Of a DNA stretch of 64,000 nt, positions 46,201-57,648 are shown piece after piece. The notes beneath the pieces were generated by a model. The model saw only the letters and a list, made by a program, of their open reading frames with translations, ran no database searches and had not been told where the DNA came from. This DNA is from Pisaster brevispinus (lineage: Eukaryota; Echinodermata; Asteroidea; Forcipulatida; Asteriidae), in NCBI GenBank assembly GCA_023634235.1, contig JAMKCF010000004.1:25676527-25740526 (forward strand). Reading direction: 5' to 3'. A program made the position numbers and the translations under genes. Position 1 is the stretch's first letter. The number at the start of each line of letters is the position of its first letter.

Positions 46201-49200
46201 AATGCAAAATTCTTGCTCTGCTGTGACAATTACAGGGCAGGCTCAGTGGTTTAGTAGTTCAGAATGGCGTGTGTCGTGTGTCCCACCCAAGTAGAATGCC
46301 TATATGATTTTTTTTCTCCAGGATTCAGAAAGCACCTATTAAGCAGTGCTTATCACACATCAGTAAAACTTGTTTTATTATTTATGTATTGTTCATCAGG
46401 TTTACAATATCATCACTGGTGACAAGTTGCACGCGTTTCAAGGTCACACGGAATGCATCTCATGCATATGTATAAGCAAGGAGGATAAGTATGCTGTGAG
46501 TGGAGCAGATGACCATACGGTGAAGGTATGGTCACTCATGGATAATCACATGGTTTGTGACATCACAAGCCACGGCGGGTCCATCACCCACGTTGATATC
46601 ACGTCCGATGAAGTCATTGTTTCTGCTTCAGTGGATGGGAAAGTGGTAAGGAATAGATATATCGCAGTCAGTTTTCTTGAGTAATATTGAAGAAGAGGCA
46701 TTTGCGTTGATCAAACCATAGCTTGGCTATCTCATAAAAAAAAATATTTGGGGGAAGTTACGGATTATGATTTTAACAGTTTACTAACATTTATCGTTAG
46801 TGACGATGAACATTGTTGTATGGACACATCTTGGAATTTGTTTCAAAGATCACTTTCTGAATACTTGCAATTCGTGATACAGTGCGCCCTCTGTAGTCTG
46901 CTCATGAAAGGCCATTTTCACAGTGCATCATGGGAAAAGGTTAACAAGATTTGGTCCTCAAGCAGCACCCACTGCATGACCCTAATCATTTCAGTTCATT
47001 TGTTGTTTGCAAAGTCCCAAGGTCTTTTTTTGCTGTTTACAGCAAAGATGATACTTTTTGTTGAGGACAGTCCCCCCGTCATGGAAACGTCAATGCACTG
47101 TGCACAACTCTCGGCCAATGATAGTCTTCATTGACCTCAATGAGGGCGCTGTTTAGGCTTGTGACATCATAATGCAATAGGTCGATTGAATCAATCCTTT
47201 TTTTCATCAGGTACTTACTAAACTGCCACCAGCTGGCAAGGAGTCTCCCTCTCAAACTCTGCATGTATTGACATCTGCCAATGAGCAGGCGATCCATTCA
47301 GCTTGCATCAGCCCAGATGAGACCCTGGTTGTAGCTGGTACTGTCAGTATACTATATGTATGGGATCTGAAGTCTGGTAACCTGCTTCATTCTCTTGGAG
47401 GTATGTGTACTAATTGACAGATTTTTGACCCTAGTAGCCCTTCAGGTCTTTAATAGTTAAGGTCATGTCCTGAATTAACATTTTTAAATGTTTGTCATGT
47501 TGATGGACTAAACAAAACAAGATTATGATCTCCAAAGCATTAGTGTACTGCAATTCACTTGACATGTGCACACTGCATTTCAGTTGTTTCATCAGCTGTT
47601 GCGTCAATATGGGGGTTCGATGATGCCAATGTAGTTCTGTAAAGATTGGCTCTGACCAATCACAAATGAAACTGCGCAACTACGCAAGCTTGACACACTA
47701 AACTTGTTAATACAGGCTTGACACACAACGAGCTGCTGCCATTGCATTGCTGTGGTTTGTATTTGGTCTTCAGAGCATTGCATTAGTTTGTTTATACTTT
47801 TGACCATTTTTACTTGTGAAATGCATCATTCTGGTTGGTCAAAACAGTCTGCTCCTTGCTGCGTGTCTGTTTCCCATCACATCGCTAATTTGAAGTGCTT
47901 CTGTTAATTCCATACCCAGTGCATCAGTTTGTCCAGCTCGCAAATTGAAACCAGAAGTGTGCCCTCAAGTGGCAGACCAATACTGCAATTTGATTGGTTG
48001 TAACTTTGCAAAGGTTGGCACAATTTGAGCTTTATTCAACATGGGCAAAACTGCCTTTATCAAAGGGAATATTTGTTGTTGCCTCCAGGCTGATATTTTG
48101 CTGCGAAGTTTGTAGCTGCAAAGGAAGGATGATGTAACTTTGCTTTGCTTTTGCAATTTGTGTTGGGGCGGGGGGGGGGGGGGGGGTGTTGTAAGTATGT
48201 AATTTATGGTGCAACACTTTCAGAAACTTTGGGCATTGCGTCAACCAAACTTACCTCTTACCATTTTACATGTTTTATTCAAAGCCTCAAAACCTGCCTT
48301 TCTAAAAGTAAACTTTAAGTATTGTGTATTTGTGTCTGAGAATCTTGAATCCTAAGTTAACTTTTTCTCACCTAACCCCAATCTAGTTTCAAATGATGTC
48401 TTGTTCTTAATGTTGCTTTGTATTTCAGTCTGAAGATGAACTGGATTGTAGTTTTTAAATCACGGTAATGTTCAGCGAGTTTTTAGAATGCATGATTCAT
48501 CAGGCATAATCCTATCGTAATGTTTGGTTTACCCTTCCCAATTGACCATATTTTTTACCACATGAGGGCGCTTTCAATGGCAAATTTCCTTGCATCACGA
48601 TAGACTCTTTAACAGTAGTGTGGGCCACGTTGAATTTGCCCCATGCGTCATGGTGTGTTGTTTATTTTGGATGGTTATTTACACAACTAGGAACTTCATG
48701 CTCTTCTCGCGCTGTGCGTCAAGAGCAATTATCAAGTTGTTGAGTTTGAAATAAACAGCGCACCATGGTGCCTGGGGCAGATTCAGCTGGGCACATCTTA
48801 CTAGAAAGGGTCTATTACAAGTTTTATTGATTTGACTGCGATGTTTTCTGTTGTTTTCCTATATCAGTAGCTACATGAAATAATCATAAATAATATCATA
48901 TCAATTCAGCTCACACATGCCCTCATGTGGTAAAAAATACTGTGAACTTGGCTGGCTTTTCCAAGTATTTTAGAACTAGTCTCGTTGTAACCCCAAACTT
49001 CCATGCTCAATACTTTTGGGGCTTACAGTTCAGTAGAGTGTGCCCTCCCAAATTTGAAGCTAGATGGGCCATTTTCCACCAAAATTATTCACACTCGCAA
49101 CTCAACGGTGCACTGGCAGTTTTACGGGCCCTTTGAAAGGCTTCTAACACTCACAGGCACCAAGGCATCGACCACGGGTATGAAGACAGCTGCCCCTGTT

Positions 49201-52200
49201 GTCCCCATACAGTATCAGAAGTCTGATAAATCACATTTGCAACTCAGCGACTCACGCGCAGTGTTGCGATCTTGAAATTGCTGACAGGAGTGTGAAAAAC
49301 ATTCATCAGCCTCACAAGAAATACCATCTCATGCTGTAAACACAGACACAAATACATCCACGCTACTTTGCAAACGATGAGCGAACTTCAACAATCGAGG
49401 TCTTGGGCGGGTTCTGTGTGAGGGCCAAAACTTGTCAACCTTTTTTCTCAAGATGAAAAAATGGCTCCTCCTGTGAAAACTGTACTCAACTGTACTCAGT
49501 AATTACCTGAATCGCCCATATTGGTAAATTTATCATCAGGAATATTTTGGTACAAATCATTGATGATATTTTTCACCAATGTAAAAACCCATTACACTAT
49601 TGGTTGGATATAAATCAGTTGTAGTTTAGATAGTGACTTTACTTGTCCATTGTGTAATGTACTGGAATAGTTGCTCCTTTGCCCATTTCTTGTTTGTTAC
49701 AAGCCCAAAGCTTACCCTTAGAAACTAAAAACTAAACATTTGCATGCAGAACATTTTGTAGCAACCACAAGAAGAACTCCTGCATTTTAGAGCATGTTTA
49801 GCTATTGCTGTTGTTACATGAAGAGAAAAAATGCATGTTGCAAGGAAACCGTTTCATCACCCTTAACCACTTCAAGTCGGTATTACAACAACAAATTCAA
49901 TGCCACTGCGCAGTCATATTATTTTTCGGAACTTTTTGGAGCACCCGCAGAAAAAATCTTCCTTCGAAAATATCGTTGACAAAGGAAAGACAACAAAGGT
50001 TCTGTTAATGAGCACCGGTATTTGTATAACAAAAGGACAAATGTCTGGAATGGGGGATTATAAACAATAGCCCCAGAAAAAGGGACATTACAAGCTTAAA
50101 TTCCAGTACGTCCTTCTTTGTACAGGGGAAATGAAGGGTAGCATGGTAGGTACATGCCTGTGTATGCTACACAATGGAATGTCCAGGTGGATAATCATGT
50201 CAGCTGTCTGACTGACAATACAAATTTAAAACATTATACACGTCGTCCTACTTGAAGTGGTTGAATCCCAATTCCTCCCAACTCCTTGCCTTCCCAACTC
50301 CTTTGTTTTGACTGAGTGTGATGTAGAAACTCCTTTGCACTGACGCCACACATGGCTACTGATCTTCCCATAGAACTTTACCTTGATGCCACCATCTTTG
50401 TCAACTGCATCAATCATGACTACTGATTTTCATTATGCCAAAAAGGGACCTGACTATTTTCCTTCCAGCCTCAGTTTGGTGACATTGATTTGAATGGAAG
50501 AAAAACTAGATAGCTGCACCATGATGAATGTCTATTGTCTGCCATTTTGGGAGTCAAGTTGCATTGAAAAATTGTGATGAGCATCTCACATTGAGTACGC
50601 CTAAACACTTAGGAAATCTGACTCTCAAAATGACGCAACCAAGATTTATCATCGGTGCTGACGTCAGGTGAAATGGGTCAATACTGTACTGTTGTGAAGC
50701 CAAACCATTCATGCTATGGTTCTGGCAGGTATGGCAATCTTAACTCATCATCATCGGATGGAGATGTTATTGCTTCATCAATAAGTAGACCAGTGTGCAT
50801 CACGAAAAGAAGTTAGTGCATGAGCAGTCTCGTATTTATATATTATGCATGTACAGTTGACAAGGTTATGACAAGGTTGCTTGGACTGGTGAAGTCACCT
50901 CTTTGTAACAGGAATGTTGTTATACGAGGACAGCAAAACAAAGAAGCACAAAGTAGAAATGAGATTCAGGACTTCAGAATGTACTTTGTTTAAACAGAAC
51001 CTCTTTATAACAGTGCTTTTTATAATGAGGGTTTAACTGTACGAGGTGAGACAGATCTAAAAACTAAAGTCATATCGTGATGCACCTACTCCTAGGGTAC
51101 ATTTAGCCCCAGGCAGCATGACATCATCATAGTACACTAGGTGGTACATGTTATTTTGTAACAGACTACAGCATGCTGATTGTGTCTTTAACCGTTTGTT
51201 ATTGGTGTTCCATGAAACTTTTAATGTAAAGTTCTTTAATTATTATCAATAAAGGTCACGATGGGGTGATAGACTGTGTAGCCATCACCCATGACAACAA
51301 GTACCTGGTGTCCGGGGCCCGCGATGACATCATGGCAGTATGGGATACGACCTCCGGTCAGAAGGTTCAAACCCTTGAAGGTCAACAAGCCATCGTGTCA
51401 CACCTTGCATTAGCCAATCAGCTTGTAGTGTCGGCGTCGTTGCATTCGCCATACATAAAACTCTGGGATATCTCACCTAAGTACTTGGAGCAGAGGAGAA
51501 TGACGTTTGGTGATCGGAGCGGGACTGTAGCAGTCACCACTGACCAAAGGTTTTTATTCATTCCTTCACTTTACAGGGTTTGCCCTTATATTGACTAGCC
51601 AGCTGGACCAGGCACTTGTCATTTCACTAGTGCGCCACAGGTCCATATTTCATATAAAATAGGGATGTACACATGTAGTTCAGTCAGAACACACAAGAAA
51701 ATAAAGCTTGGATATGTTCGCGCATATGTTAGTGAATTTTGACACATTGTCTGAGGGTACTGAGCTTCTATTTTAGTATTAGAGTGGAGTTCTATTACTC
51801 ATTCAGTACTCCTTTGTGAGTAGAAATGGATGAGATGAAGAAGAGCCTATTATTAATGTTGTGACAAATATCTGTTTGTCTTTTGTTCATGGCAGATATG
51901 TGATCTTCAAAGGCATTGATCCGTTTGCTAAGTCCTCACTTAACAACATCCACGTATGGGACGCCACAACCGGAATCGACAAGTATGTCCTGCAGAACCA
52001 CAGTAATGAGGTCACCTGCATAGAGGTCAGCCACAGCAACCAATTTGCCTTCACCGGGAGCCAGGATTCGACGGTCGTCATGTGGCAGATCCGGACGGGA
52101 AAACTCCACCACAGATTCACCGGCCACGATTCTGGCGTGTGTTGTATCTGGATCCGTCCCGATGATCACTACATGGTCTGCTTGACTTTTTACAATATGA

Positions 52201-54127
52201 TCCATGTGTGGGATATTAAGCAGTGTAAAAAAGTGGTTGTGTATAATACCAACACGGCCGGGGACGTCACCTGCGCTATCCTGACACCACAGAACATTCT
52301 CCTCTTTGGGACGTCCTGCGGGGAGCTACATTTAAAGCTTTGGTCACCTGATTCCGGTGACGTATCTGACCTTGGGTCATTGGTGGAACAGAGTTCAGGG
52401 GTGAACAATGTGGCATTGAGTGACGATGGTACTTTGTTGGCGTCGGCGTACGAGGATCCCTATGTGATTGTATGGCATCTGAAGACTATGGAACCCCTAT
52501 ACCAGATCAAAGCGGTAATAACAACTTTTATATTATTGTCAGTTTTTCTTTAACCTTTTTTAAAGCCCTTTTTACATGACTGAGCTGATTACCAGGAAAC
52601 AAAACCCCAGGAACTCCTGGGGAAATTTTAGCCCCAGGGAGTTCAGGAAATTAGAGGAATGGTTTAACCACTTCACGTTGAATGGCGACTTGTTCAGCCA
52701 AATTTTTCAGACTGAACAATGGTGGATGTATGAATGCCAGGAACAACTTCAGAGCGCCATCTTTTGGTTGCAGCAATTTTCAATAGAGGGCAGTTTAGAC
52801 GTAAACAAAGGGCACTTGATCTGTGCAGAAACAAGGTCCTTCATGTAGATTTAGCACAACTAACCTTGATGTATTTACCTCTGTGTTTTTTTTATTGTAC
52901 AGCCTGGTGTAGTAAACTGCATGTGTTTCACAGAGAATAATCGATTCCTTGTGACTGGAGCCAATGATAGGGTGAGTTTTCTGGACTTGTCTGGACTCAC
53001 TAGTAGTCTCTTTAGTTGGTCCGAAGAGTGGAAGGGCATGTGATTTCTTAGGTTTTTTCCTGATTTCAGAATTTTCTCAAAATCTCCTTGAGCCTTCAAA
53101 TTTTCTTGTAAGAAGTAAAGCAATCACCCAAGGGAGAGAGAAATAGTCTGCGTTGTGTCCAAACCATTAGTTTTGTATTTCTGTTGATGCACAGAGTCTG
53201 TAAACCTGCAGAATTGTAACATTTTAGATTCTAGGTCTAGGGTCTAGGCTCTGGGAATAAGGGGAACCCAGGCCAGAAAGCCATTTTCAGGAATTTTCAC
53301 CCACGTCTAATCTCATCCGAGTATCTGGCCATCGAGTACTCGCCCTGCAAGTTTTACAAGTGAAAAAATTGTCTGTTTTTAATCCAAATCAGCATCGTTT
53401 CCAAAAGAATCAATTCCCTTAAGGAGGCAAATTCGTGTCATTGCGGACAAGATTGGTGTTTACATGGAGTCATCCATGTTGTTTAGAAGGGCTTAGGTTT
53501 TTAGAATTTTTAGATTCTGGGTTGGACGAGCTTCCGTGTTTATTATGAAAACAAATTGCAAATGAAAAGGATTTATGTGTGAGACACGAATGTTGAATGC
53601 ATTTTGTTCATGCGTTGTCACGGAACAGTGTCTCGCTGAAATCTGGTTTTTCCATTTCACTCAACTTGGCTTTGTGAAATGGAATTGTCCAGATATCAAC
53701 TTGTGAATATACTCTGTGAAAATGCACTTCTATGCATCCAATAAATTCGTATTAAAAAAAGCGTTCTGATTACCGTTACACCATTTTGAGGATCTTTATT
53801 TATTGCTGTTTGTTTTGTTTAATTCCCCTTGTGCAGAAAGTGAAGTTGTGGAGAGTAGATAATGGCCAGCTTGTCACCAACCTCTACACCTACTCAAATC
53901 TCACCAAGATCAGAACTACGAAGGACACGGTCATTGCTTGCACCAAGATCGGACAGCTCATGGCGTTCAACATCCATTGCCTGGCCAAGGAGGAGGACAG
54001 AGGCCTGGGAAATGGAGATACTGAGAATGGACAGCTTCATGGTAGGCTTTCTGTCGTTACCAATGGGAGCAGCACATCCAGTGACGGTGGGGAACGAAAA
54101 CTCTCAAGGTTATGCAGCATTGTGTGA
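34221..54127 (+). CDS. NWD1: NWD1-like protein: DUF4062, NACHT ATPase and WD40 repeats
   Basis: A STAND-class signalling ATPase; the vertebrate homologue is linked to androgen-receptor signalling and chaperones. Exons: 34221-34332, 35429-35631, 36779-37076, 38080-39165, 39457-39655, 40337-40540, 41946-42060, 42598-42750, 43308-43459, 43975-44201, 44750-44875, about 45631-45882, 46400-46645, 47211-47400, 51255-51549, 51896-52514, 52903-52971, 53837-54127, about 1611 residues. DUF4062 covers residues about 26-125 (VRIFVSSTF, VVDMRWGVRDE, LGQRYGWRP). NACHT: Walker A GPSGSGKT at 380-387 and Walker B LLIVLDSLD near 473. From about 917, twelve blade-ending motifs (VRLWEL, VKVWSL, LYVWDL, IHVWDA, VKLWRV and others) form WD40 propellers. 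It ends KLSRLCSIV, a possible CaaX box. All phases agree except after 44875, which exits in phase 1 while the next exon must enter in phase 0. A GTAG acceptor at 34197 suggests an upstream non-coding exon. NWD2 is the alternative; length and architecture favour NWD1. Confidence 0.92.
34360..34554. mobile_element. MITE-like palindromic element, copy 3 (NWD1 intron 1)
   Basis: Starts GGGCCCAATTAAGCC and ends GCAGCTTTATGAACTTGGGCCCA, with GGTAACCAGG, TACGACTGGTGCTCCACTCA and TTTTCTGCTTAGC inside. It begins only 28 bp after the first NWD1 coding exon. Confidence 0.75.
35075..35355 (-). mobile_element. tRNA-headed repeat, minus orientation (NWD1 intron 1)
   Basis: Reverse complement contains a body (CCTTAAGGTGACCC, CAGCAGTTACAGATTGAATG, CTTCTGACTGGCACC) followed by a tRNA-like head, GGGCTACATTGCTTAGTTGG and CACGTTAATCCAGAGGC. 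The same body lies in plus orientation at 45000-45225. Likely a SINE family with two opposite-oriented copies in one gene. It ends about 70 bp before exon 2. Confidence 0.65.
35645..35795. repeat. AGGCCTGGAATTTCAT repeat family, copy 3 of 3 (NWD1 intron 2)
   Basis: GACCTGGAATTTCATCTTTG, GAGGGCAAGGCCAATATCA, GCAAAAGGCTTTTTCATTG, GAGCACCAAGGCCAAGACCA and GGCAACATAGGCCATGGCCT in order. It starts 14 bp after the donor of exon 2. Confidence 0.7.
39684..39840. mobile_element. MITE-like palindromic element, copy 2 of 2 (NWD1 intron 5)
   Basis: GAGACTTTGGAACGCTAGGTGG on the left, CCACCTAGTGTCCCCAAAAG on the right, and the same interior as 18929-19067 (TTTATGTAGTTCAGAGCATG, CATTTCCAAGAACAATGAAT). It starts about 28 bp after the donor of exon 5. 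Confidence 0.8.
39890..40190 (+). repeat. SINE-like segment with B-box and CACCTTGTAA tail
   Basis: Begins with GACCCTGGTTCGGATCCCGC (B-box-like GGTTCGGATCC), continues GTGTGGGTTTCCCCAGTTGG and TTTTCCTCCCACTTCTAAAA, and ends GGCTGCAGATTGCGCTGCAT, CACCTTGTAAACCCTTACAA and GGTGCTATACAAA. The tail matches 11745-11800 and the reverse complement of 44610-44665. Confidence 0.55.
40595..40761. mobile_element. Foldback element adjoining the 68-bp satellite
   Basis: Left arm AAAAGAACGTGGCGTAACAA then GTATGCTCTGATCGTCTTC; right arm (40705-40761) GAAGACGATCAGAGCATAC then GTTAAGTTGTAACACAAAGT. The outer left end AGGATTTGGAACTTTGCA is the inverted form of the TGCAAAGTTTCAAATCCT found in every satellite unit. 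The satellite is thus an expansion of this element's right terminus. Confidence 0.75.
40790..41575 (+). repeat. 68-bp satellite, about 11.5 units (NWD1 intron 6)
   Basis: TGTACATG recurs at 40793, 40861, 40929 and so on to 41541, twelve times at exactly 68 bp. Each unit reads CATGGTGTTACTGCAAACC, TTACTAGATTGTATC, TCCACCATGCAAAGTTTCAA, ATCCTACTCA. The variant CCAAATCCAACTCATGTACA with TGATGTT appears in two units exactly 272 bp (four units) apart, indicating a block duplication of four units. Open frames through the array come from the repeat and are not coding. Confidence 0.9.
42821..42850. repeat. TTTG microsatellite (NWD1 intron 8)
   Basis: GTTTGTTTGTTTGTTTGTTTG run directly after GTCCTACAGT. 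Confidence 0.8.
42990..43100 (+). mobile_element. tRNA-derived SINE copy (NWD1 intron 8)
   Basis: The head looks like a tRNA-Lys relative: TAGCTCAGTTGGTAAAGC (A box), TGTTAATCC (anticodon loop region) and GGTTCAAGTCCC (B box). The anticodon is not a clean Lys triplet and the acceptor stem pairs only about 5 of 7 positions, so it is not a functional tRNA. The following CAATTTTTCTCTGTTCAACC is shared with the 44895 copy. Confidence 0.7.
44610..44670 (-). repeat. CACCTTGTAA palindromic repeat tail, minus orientation
   Basis: AAAGCACCTTGTAAGGGTTT, ACAAGGCGGGTGATGG and GCGCAACCTGCAGCC match the reverse complement of 40125-40180. It is in NWD1 intron 10, about 90 bp before the exon at 44750. Confidence 0.6.
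44895..45225 (+). mobile_element. tRNA-headed SINE plus body, plus orientation (NWD1 intron 11)
   Basis: Head: CATAGCTCAGTTGGTAGAGA, GTTGATCCAGAGGTCAC, GGTTCAAATCCCG, then TGTTCTATGTTCAACCC as in the 42990 copy. Body to 45200 (CCTTAAGGTGATCC, CTGACTGGCACCAC) matches the reverse complement of 35110-35355. A second truncated head-like piece (AGGGCTAAAACAGCGTAGTT) follows at about 45207. This insertion occupies the intron whose splice phase does not close. Confidence 0.65.
45430..45579. mobile_element. MITE-like palindromic element, partial copy 4
   Basis: Contains CTAGCAAGCAGAAAATAAGC on the left and TTTTGTGCTTAGCTACCTTT, TGTGCTTATAGCAACTC on the right, as in 19417-19610. Ends are worn. Confidence 0.5.
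47113..47181 (-). repeat. Dispersed repeat shared with 56095-56158, minus orientation
   Basis: Reverse complement reads TTGCATTATGATGTCACAAG, CGCCCTCATTGAGGTCAATG; the plus strand at 56098 reads TTGCATTATGATGTCACAAG, CGCCCTCACTGAGCTCAATG. The 47 kb copy is in NWD1 intron 13 and ends 25-30 bp before the acceptor at 47211. Confidence 0.65.
48164..48186. repeat. G-run in NWD1 intron 14
   Basis: GGGGCG followed by an unbroken run of about fifteen or more G. Homopolymer length is likely to be unreliable in assembly. Confidence 0.7.
48545..48940. mobile_element. Foldback element of about 400 bp (NWD1 intron 14)
   Basis: The outer ends TATTTTTTACCACATGAGGGC (48549) and GCCCTCATGTGGTAAAAAATA (48919) are exact inverse copies. 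An inner pair also folds: GAATTTGCCCCATGCGTCAT, GGTGTGTTGTTTATTT near 48632 against AAATAAACAGCGCACCATGG, TGCCTGGGGCAGATTC near 48750. No ORF. Confidence 0.75.
48941..51254. other. Remainder of NWD1 intron 14
   Basis: About 2.3 kb with no exon I can support. Open frames at 48927-49275 and 49794-50008 have no recognisable family and no good flanking splice pair. The interruption of a WD40 propeller by an intron this long is not unusual for this gene. Confidence 0.4.
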
Positions 54128-56094
54128 GCAGAGGGTAAACGAAGGGGTGTGCACAACGTTGATGAGATGGAACATATACATTTTCACTGCTTTGCGGAAA
54201 ACTTGAAATATTTGTGCCTGAAATGGTATAGTTATTATTATAGGTTTTTAGAAATGAGTCAAAAAATTAGGTCTGATCTCGAAAGTCCATAACCGTTGTT
54301 TGAAAATGTTGAAAACAAAGGGAATTTGTAACTAATTTCTTGTAACTGCAATGACCGATTGAGCAATTGTCAGACATTTTCATTTGGGGGAGGGGCAAGC
54401 GGGGGCAAAGACATAAGTAGGGGAGGGGGGCTTTTGATGTATGGAACTATTTATTTGTGCATTTGGGGGATCTGATTGGGGGATGGGCTGGGGTTCTGAT
54501 TAGGGTGCTTCCGCAGGTTACGACCCTGTGATTGAGCTTGAACTTTTTACAGATTTGTATTTTCAGGTATGTGTCGGTTCACATAAAGTGTGGATACCAG
54601 TCTCTGGCAATTACCACTGCTGTTTTAAGTAGCTTCCTGAGAATGGGCCCTGGTCTCACGTGTGAAGTTTCAAGAAAATTAAGGGGGAGATTGACAATCT
54701 GTTATCTGTATTAGCTGATGTTTTTAAATAGTACAAACATTTCCAAATCGATCCAATAGAAACATAATGAAAATTTAATTTGAATTCTTCTAGAATCTGT
54801 GTGCTTATATTGATATTCCAAGACTGCAATGCTTTTAATTAATAATCTTTTAATAATTTCAAATGTAGTATTAATTTATTGATTTTTTTTTACATTTACA
54901 ATAAGAACTGTCAAATTTTGCTTGAAATAGTGTGTGTCTTTTCATAGTTTTATACTTTATTCAATGAGATTTCTATCTTTATTTATCATTAATAACTTTG
55001 TTAGGCAGCACATATCTTTTGTATAATTGTAGATAAAATACATTCTTCTTTCAAATTATACATTTTTTATTGTTTGATCATGTGTTTCTCTACTTTCGTT
55101 GTACTATTCTTGACTTAACATTTTATAAGAAAACTTGCTAATGTCTATCGACCTTTGGTGAACCTATATTATGCGAACATAAATTTCAACATTTTTAAGG
55201 TGTATCAGTCGTTCGTTTTGGAGACTGGTTCAGGGATTTTTTCAGAGAGTTTTGGTGAAAATGTTTGCAATCTATTCATGAATCGGACTTGAATACATGG
55301 TTGAGTACATTGTTGTCATTGATAGCCTTGTAGGCTAATTTGTTATTATATCTTTTGGGTAATGAAACCAAGGACCTTGCAAAAAGTGCCTTGCACTGTG
55401 ACATTGAAGATACTTGTGAAGAGAAGATGCTGAAGAAATCTCAGTTTTTGGTGTAGGAGAGAAAACCCCCGCTGAGGGACACCACGCTCACTGAAGTTGA
55501 AAGTTTGACAATTTCTTACTGTTATTTCTACAACAACAAATAATTGATGTAATTTTATGCCTTTCAAAACCTTTGCTTATTCATAAAGTATCCTAGCTTT
55601 GATCACCTTTCAAGTCTGTGCAATTTCAGGGAGTAATATTTTGAAAAGCTCACTATTTTGTCCTCATCAGATGCTATTTATTAACAAAGATATTGCATTA
55701 CATTTTTTTGTACTATATGAAAGTATATCTTTCCAAGACTTTTATATGAATTTATTAACATTTATACTAACAGTGATACACTGTAAGACAAAAGTGTGAC
55801 GTTTGATATTTACTTAAAGACAAAAACTTTATTATGTGTTTCTATTTTTTCAGAGAAGTTAATTGACACAATTTCTACAGAGCTCTTTATCACACCTGAC
55901 AGGACCTCTCAAAGGGCTAATTATTTTATTATGAAGATATGTATTTGACCTTTTAGGTGATATTGCTTTTATTCTAATGTATCTATTGAGGTTATTATCA
56001 GTGATGTACAATCCACTTTATTGAATCTATTTATAAAAAAAGAAGTGAAGTTATCATTTATGACTACATGTAATTTTATATGAATGTACAGACC

Positions 56095-56158
56095 CCTTGC
56101 ATTATGATGTCACAAGACTAAGCATCGCCCTCACTGAGCTCAATGAAAACTCATCATA
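56095..56158 (+). repeat. Dispersed repeat shared with 47113-47181
   Basis: TTGCATTATGATGTCACAAG, then CGCCCTCACTGAGCTCAATG. A related block follows at about 56162 (CCCCCTTGCATATGACGTCAC), so two partial copies may lie in tandem. Confidence 0.6.
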
Positions 56159-57105
56159 GACCCCCTTGCATATGACGTCACACTCTCAAACAGCTTCATC
56201 CCTGAAGCAGGAGGCAGAATTCTTGGTGTGCAGAAACTTGCGCGTACTAGCAGCATTGGGCGTTACGCAGGGGGGCTATTTGAGAGTTCGCGAGGCGCGT
56301 ACACGCGTGTCCATTGATCTCAGCGATGGCGGCCAATGCAAGTGGCTGATTGACCCCTTGCACCTATGTCACATGCGGCTAATGTCTGCCACACGCGACA
56401 AATTGCGCGTACAAATTATGAAAAGCGTGTAAATGCCGCATTGCCTAAAATGCGCACTCCGCTGTATAACACAGGTGCATTTGATGAAATGGCACAACCA
56501 ATTTTTATTGGGTTTGATGACATGATGTGACTTGGGTATCAATGCAGTGACACTTTTTATTGATAGTATGAACAAAAATACCATAGATGATTTTGAATGA
56601 TCAGCAGTTTTAAAGATCTCAGATTTATGAGGGGGGGTGTTATGAATAAACTTGCTTGTTAAAAATAATAATAATAAAATGCCTGGTGTGATTATTGAGG
56701 TCAATGCAGTTCAGTTACTTAGTTTATAATATCTATATTTCTAATGGTACATTATGCCCTCGGTTTGAACAGGTTTACCCCCATCCCCCCACGATCTGCT
56801 CGAGAGTAGGACATTTAGAGACCTTTTCAATCGTTATTTTCTCAGTAAGAAGGCCATCCCTTGTTTAATAGTCCTATATATGCATTTGATTCAATATCCT
56901 GAACACCGTCGAAATGACTGGCCCTGTGCATGCCACAACTCCGTCGTACCCAGTCCAAATCCTTTCATCAGATCTATTTTGTACATTGTTTCAACAGTTT
57001 TGTTCATTTCTAAGGTTTCAGTTTAAACTCGACGCATATTTGTTAAGAAGGGCAGTGGCCTAGTGGGAGAGCTGTGTTTAATTCAAAGCACACATGTAAT
57101 GTCAA

Positions 57106-57277
57106 TTTTGAGGCACCGTTATATCAAGAACCAGTCAATATCTTAAAAAGTTGCCAAGGTAAACGACTCAAACCAAGAATTTTCTGCTCCTCTCACTCTG
57201 TTTCACCTCTATACCAAATATCAGGCGATTTGGAAACAAAAAATTTTCGGCCGATTTTGGAAAAAACTGCAAGGGGG
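57106..57277. repeat. 171-bp direct duplication, copy 1
   Basis: From TTTTGAGGCACCGTTATATC to TTTTGGAAAAAACTGCAAGG. Nearly identical to 57430-57600, differing at about ten positions; the copies start 324 bp apart with 152 bp between them. Confidence 0.85.
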
Positions 57278-57429
57278 TAAGCTTGCCATTTTTTCAGTCT
57301 CAAAAACTTTTTCTCTCCGATTTGGCTCAAAATTTAACCAAAGGAAGTCCTTTGTGTGTAGAAGACAGTCGCCAAGTTACAGGTGCTTTGGACAAAGGGA
57401 AGGGAGTGAAAATTACGTTTCAATCTTGA

Positions 57430-57600
57430 TTTTGAGGCACCGTTATATCAAAAACTAGTCAATATCTTAAAAAGTTGCCAAGGTAAACGACTCAAACCAA
57501 AAATTTTCTGCTCCTCGCACTCCATTTCAACTCTATATCAAATTTCAGGCGATTTGGAAACAAAAAATTTTCGGCCGATTTTGGAAAAAACTGCAAGGGG
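57430..57600. repeat. 171-bp direct duplication, copy 2
   Basis: Same limits as copy 1, including CAGGCGATTTGGAAAC and TTTTCGGCCGATTTTGG. No open frame; function unknown. Confidence 0.85.
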
Positions 57601-57648
57601 ATGTATATATTCTTGCAGTTTTTCAGCCTCCAAACTGTGAGGGCGGAG

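Noticed and set aside
46748..47134. 128-codon plus-strand frame as a possible extra NWD1 exon.
   Set aside because: The flanking exons 46400-46645 and 47211-47400 are both in phase 0 and join cleanly; the frame lacks WD40 features and contains a dispersed repeat.
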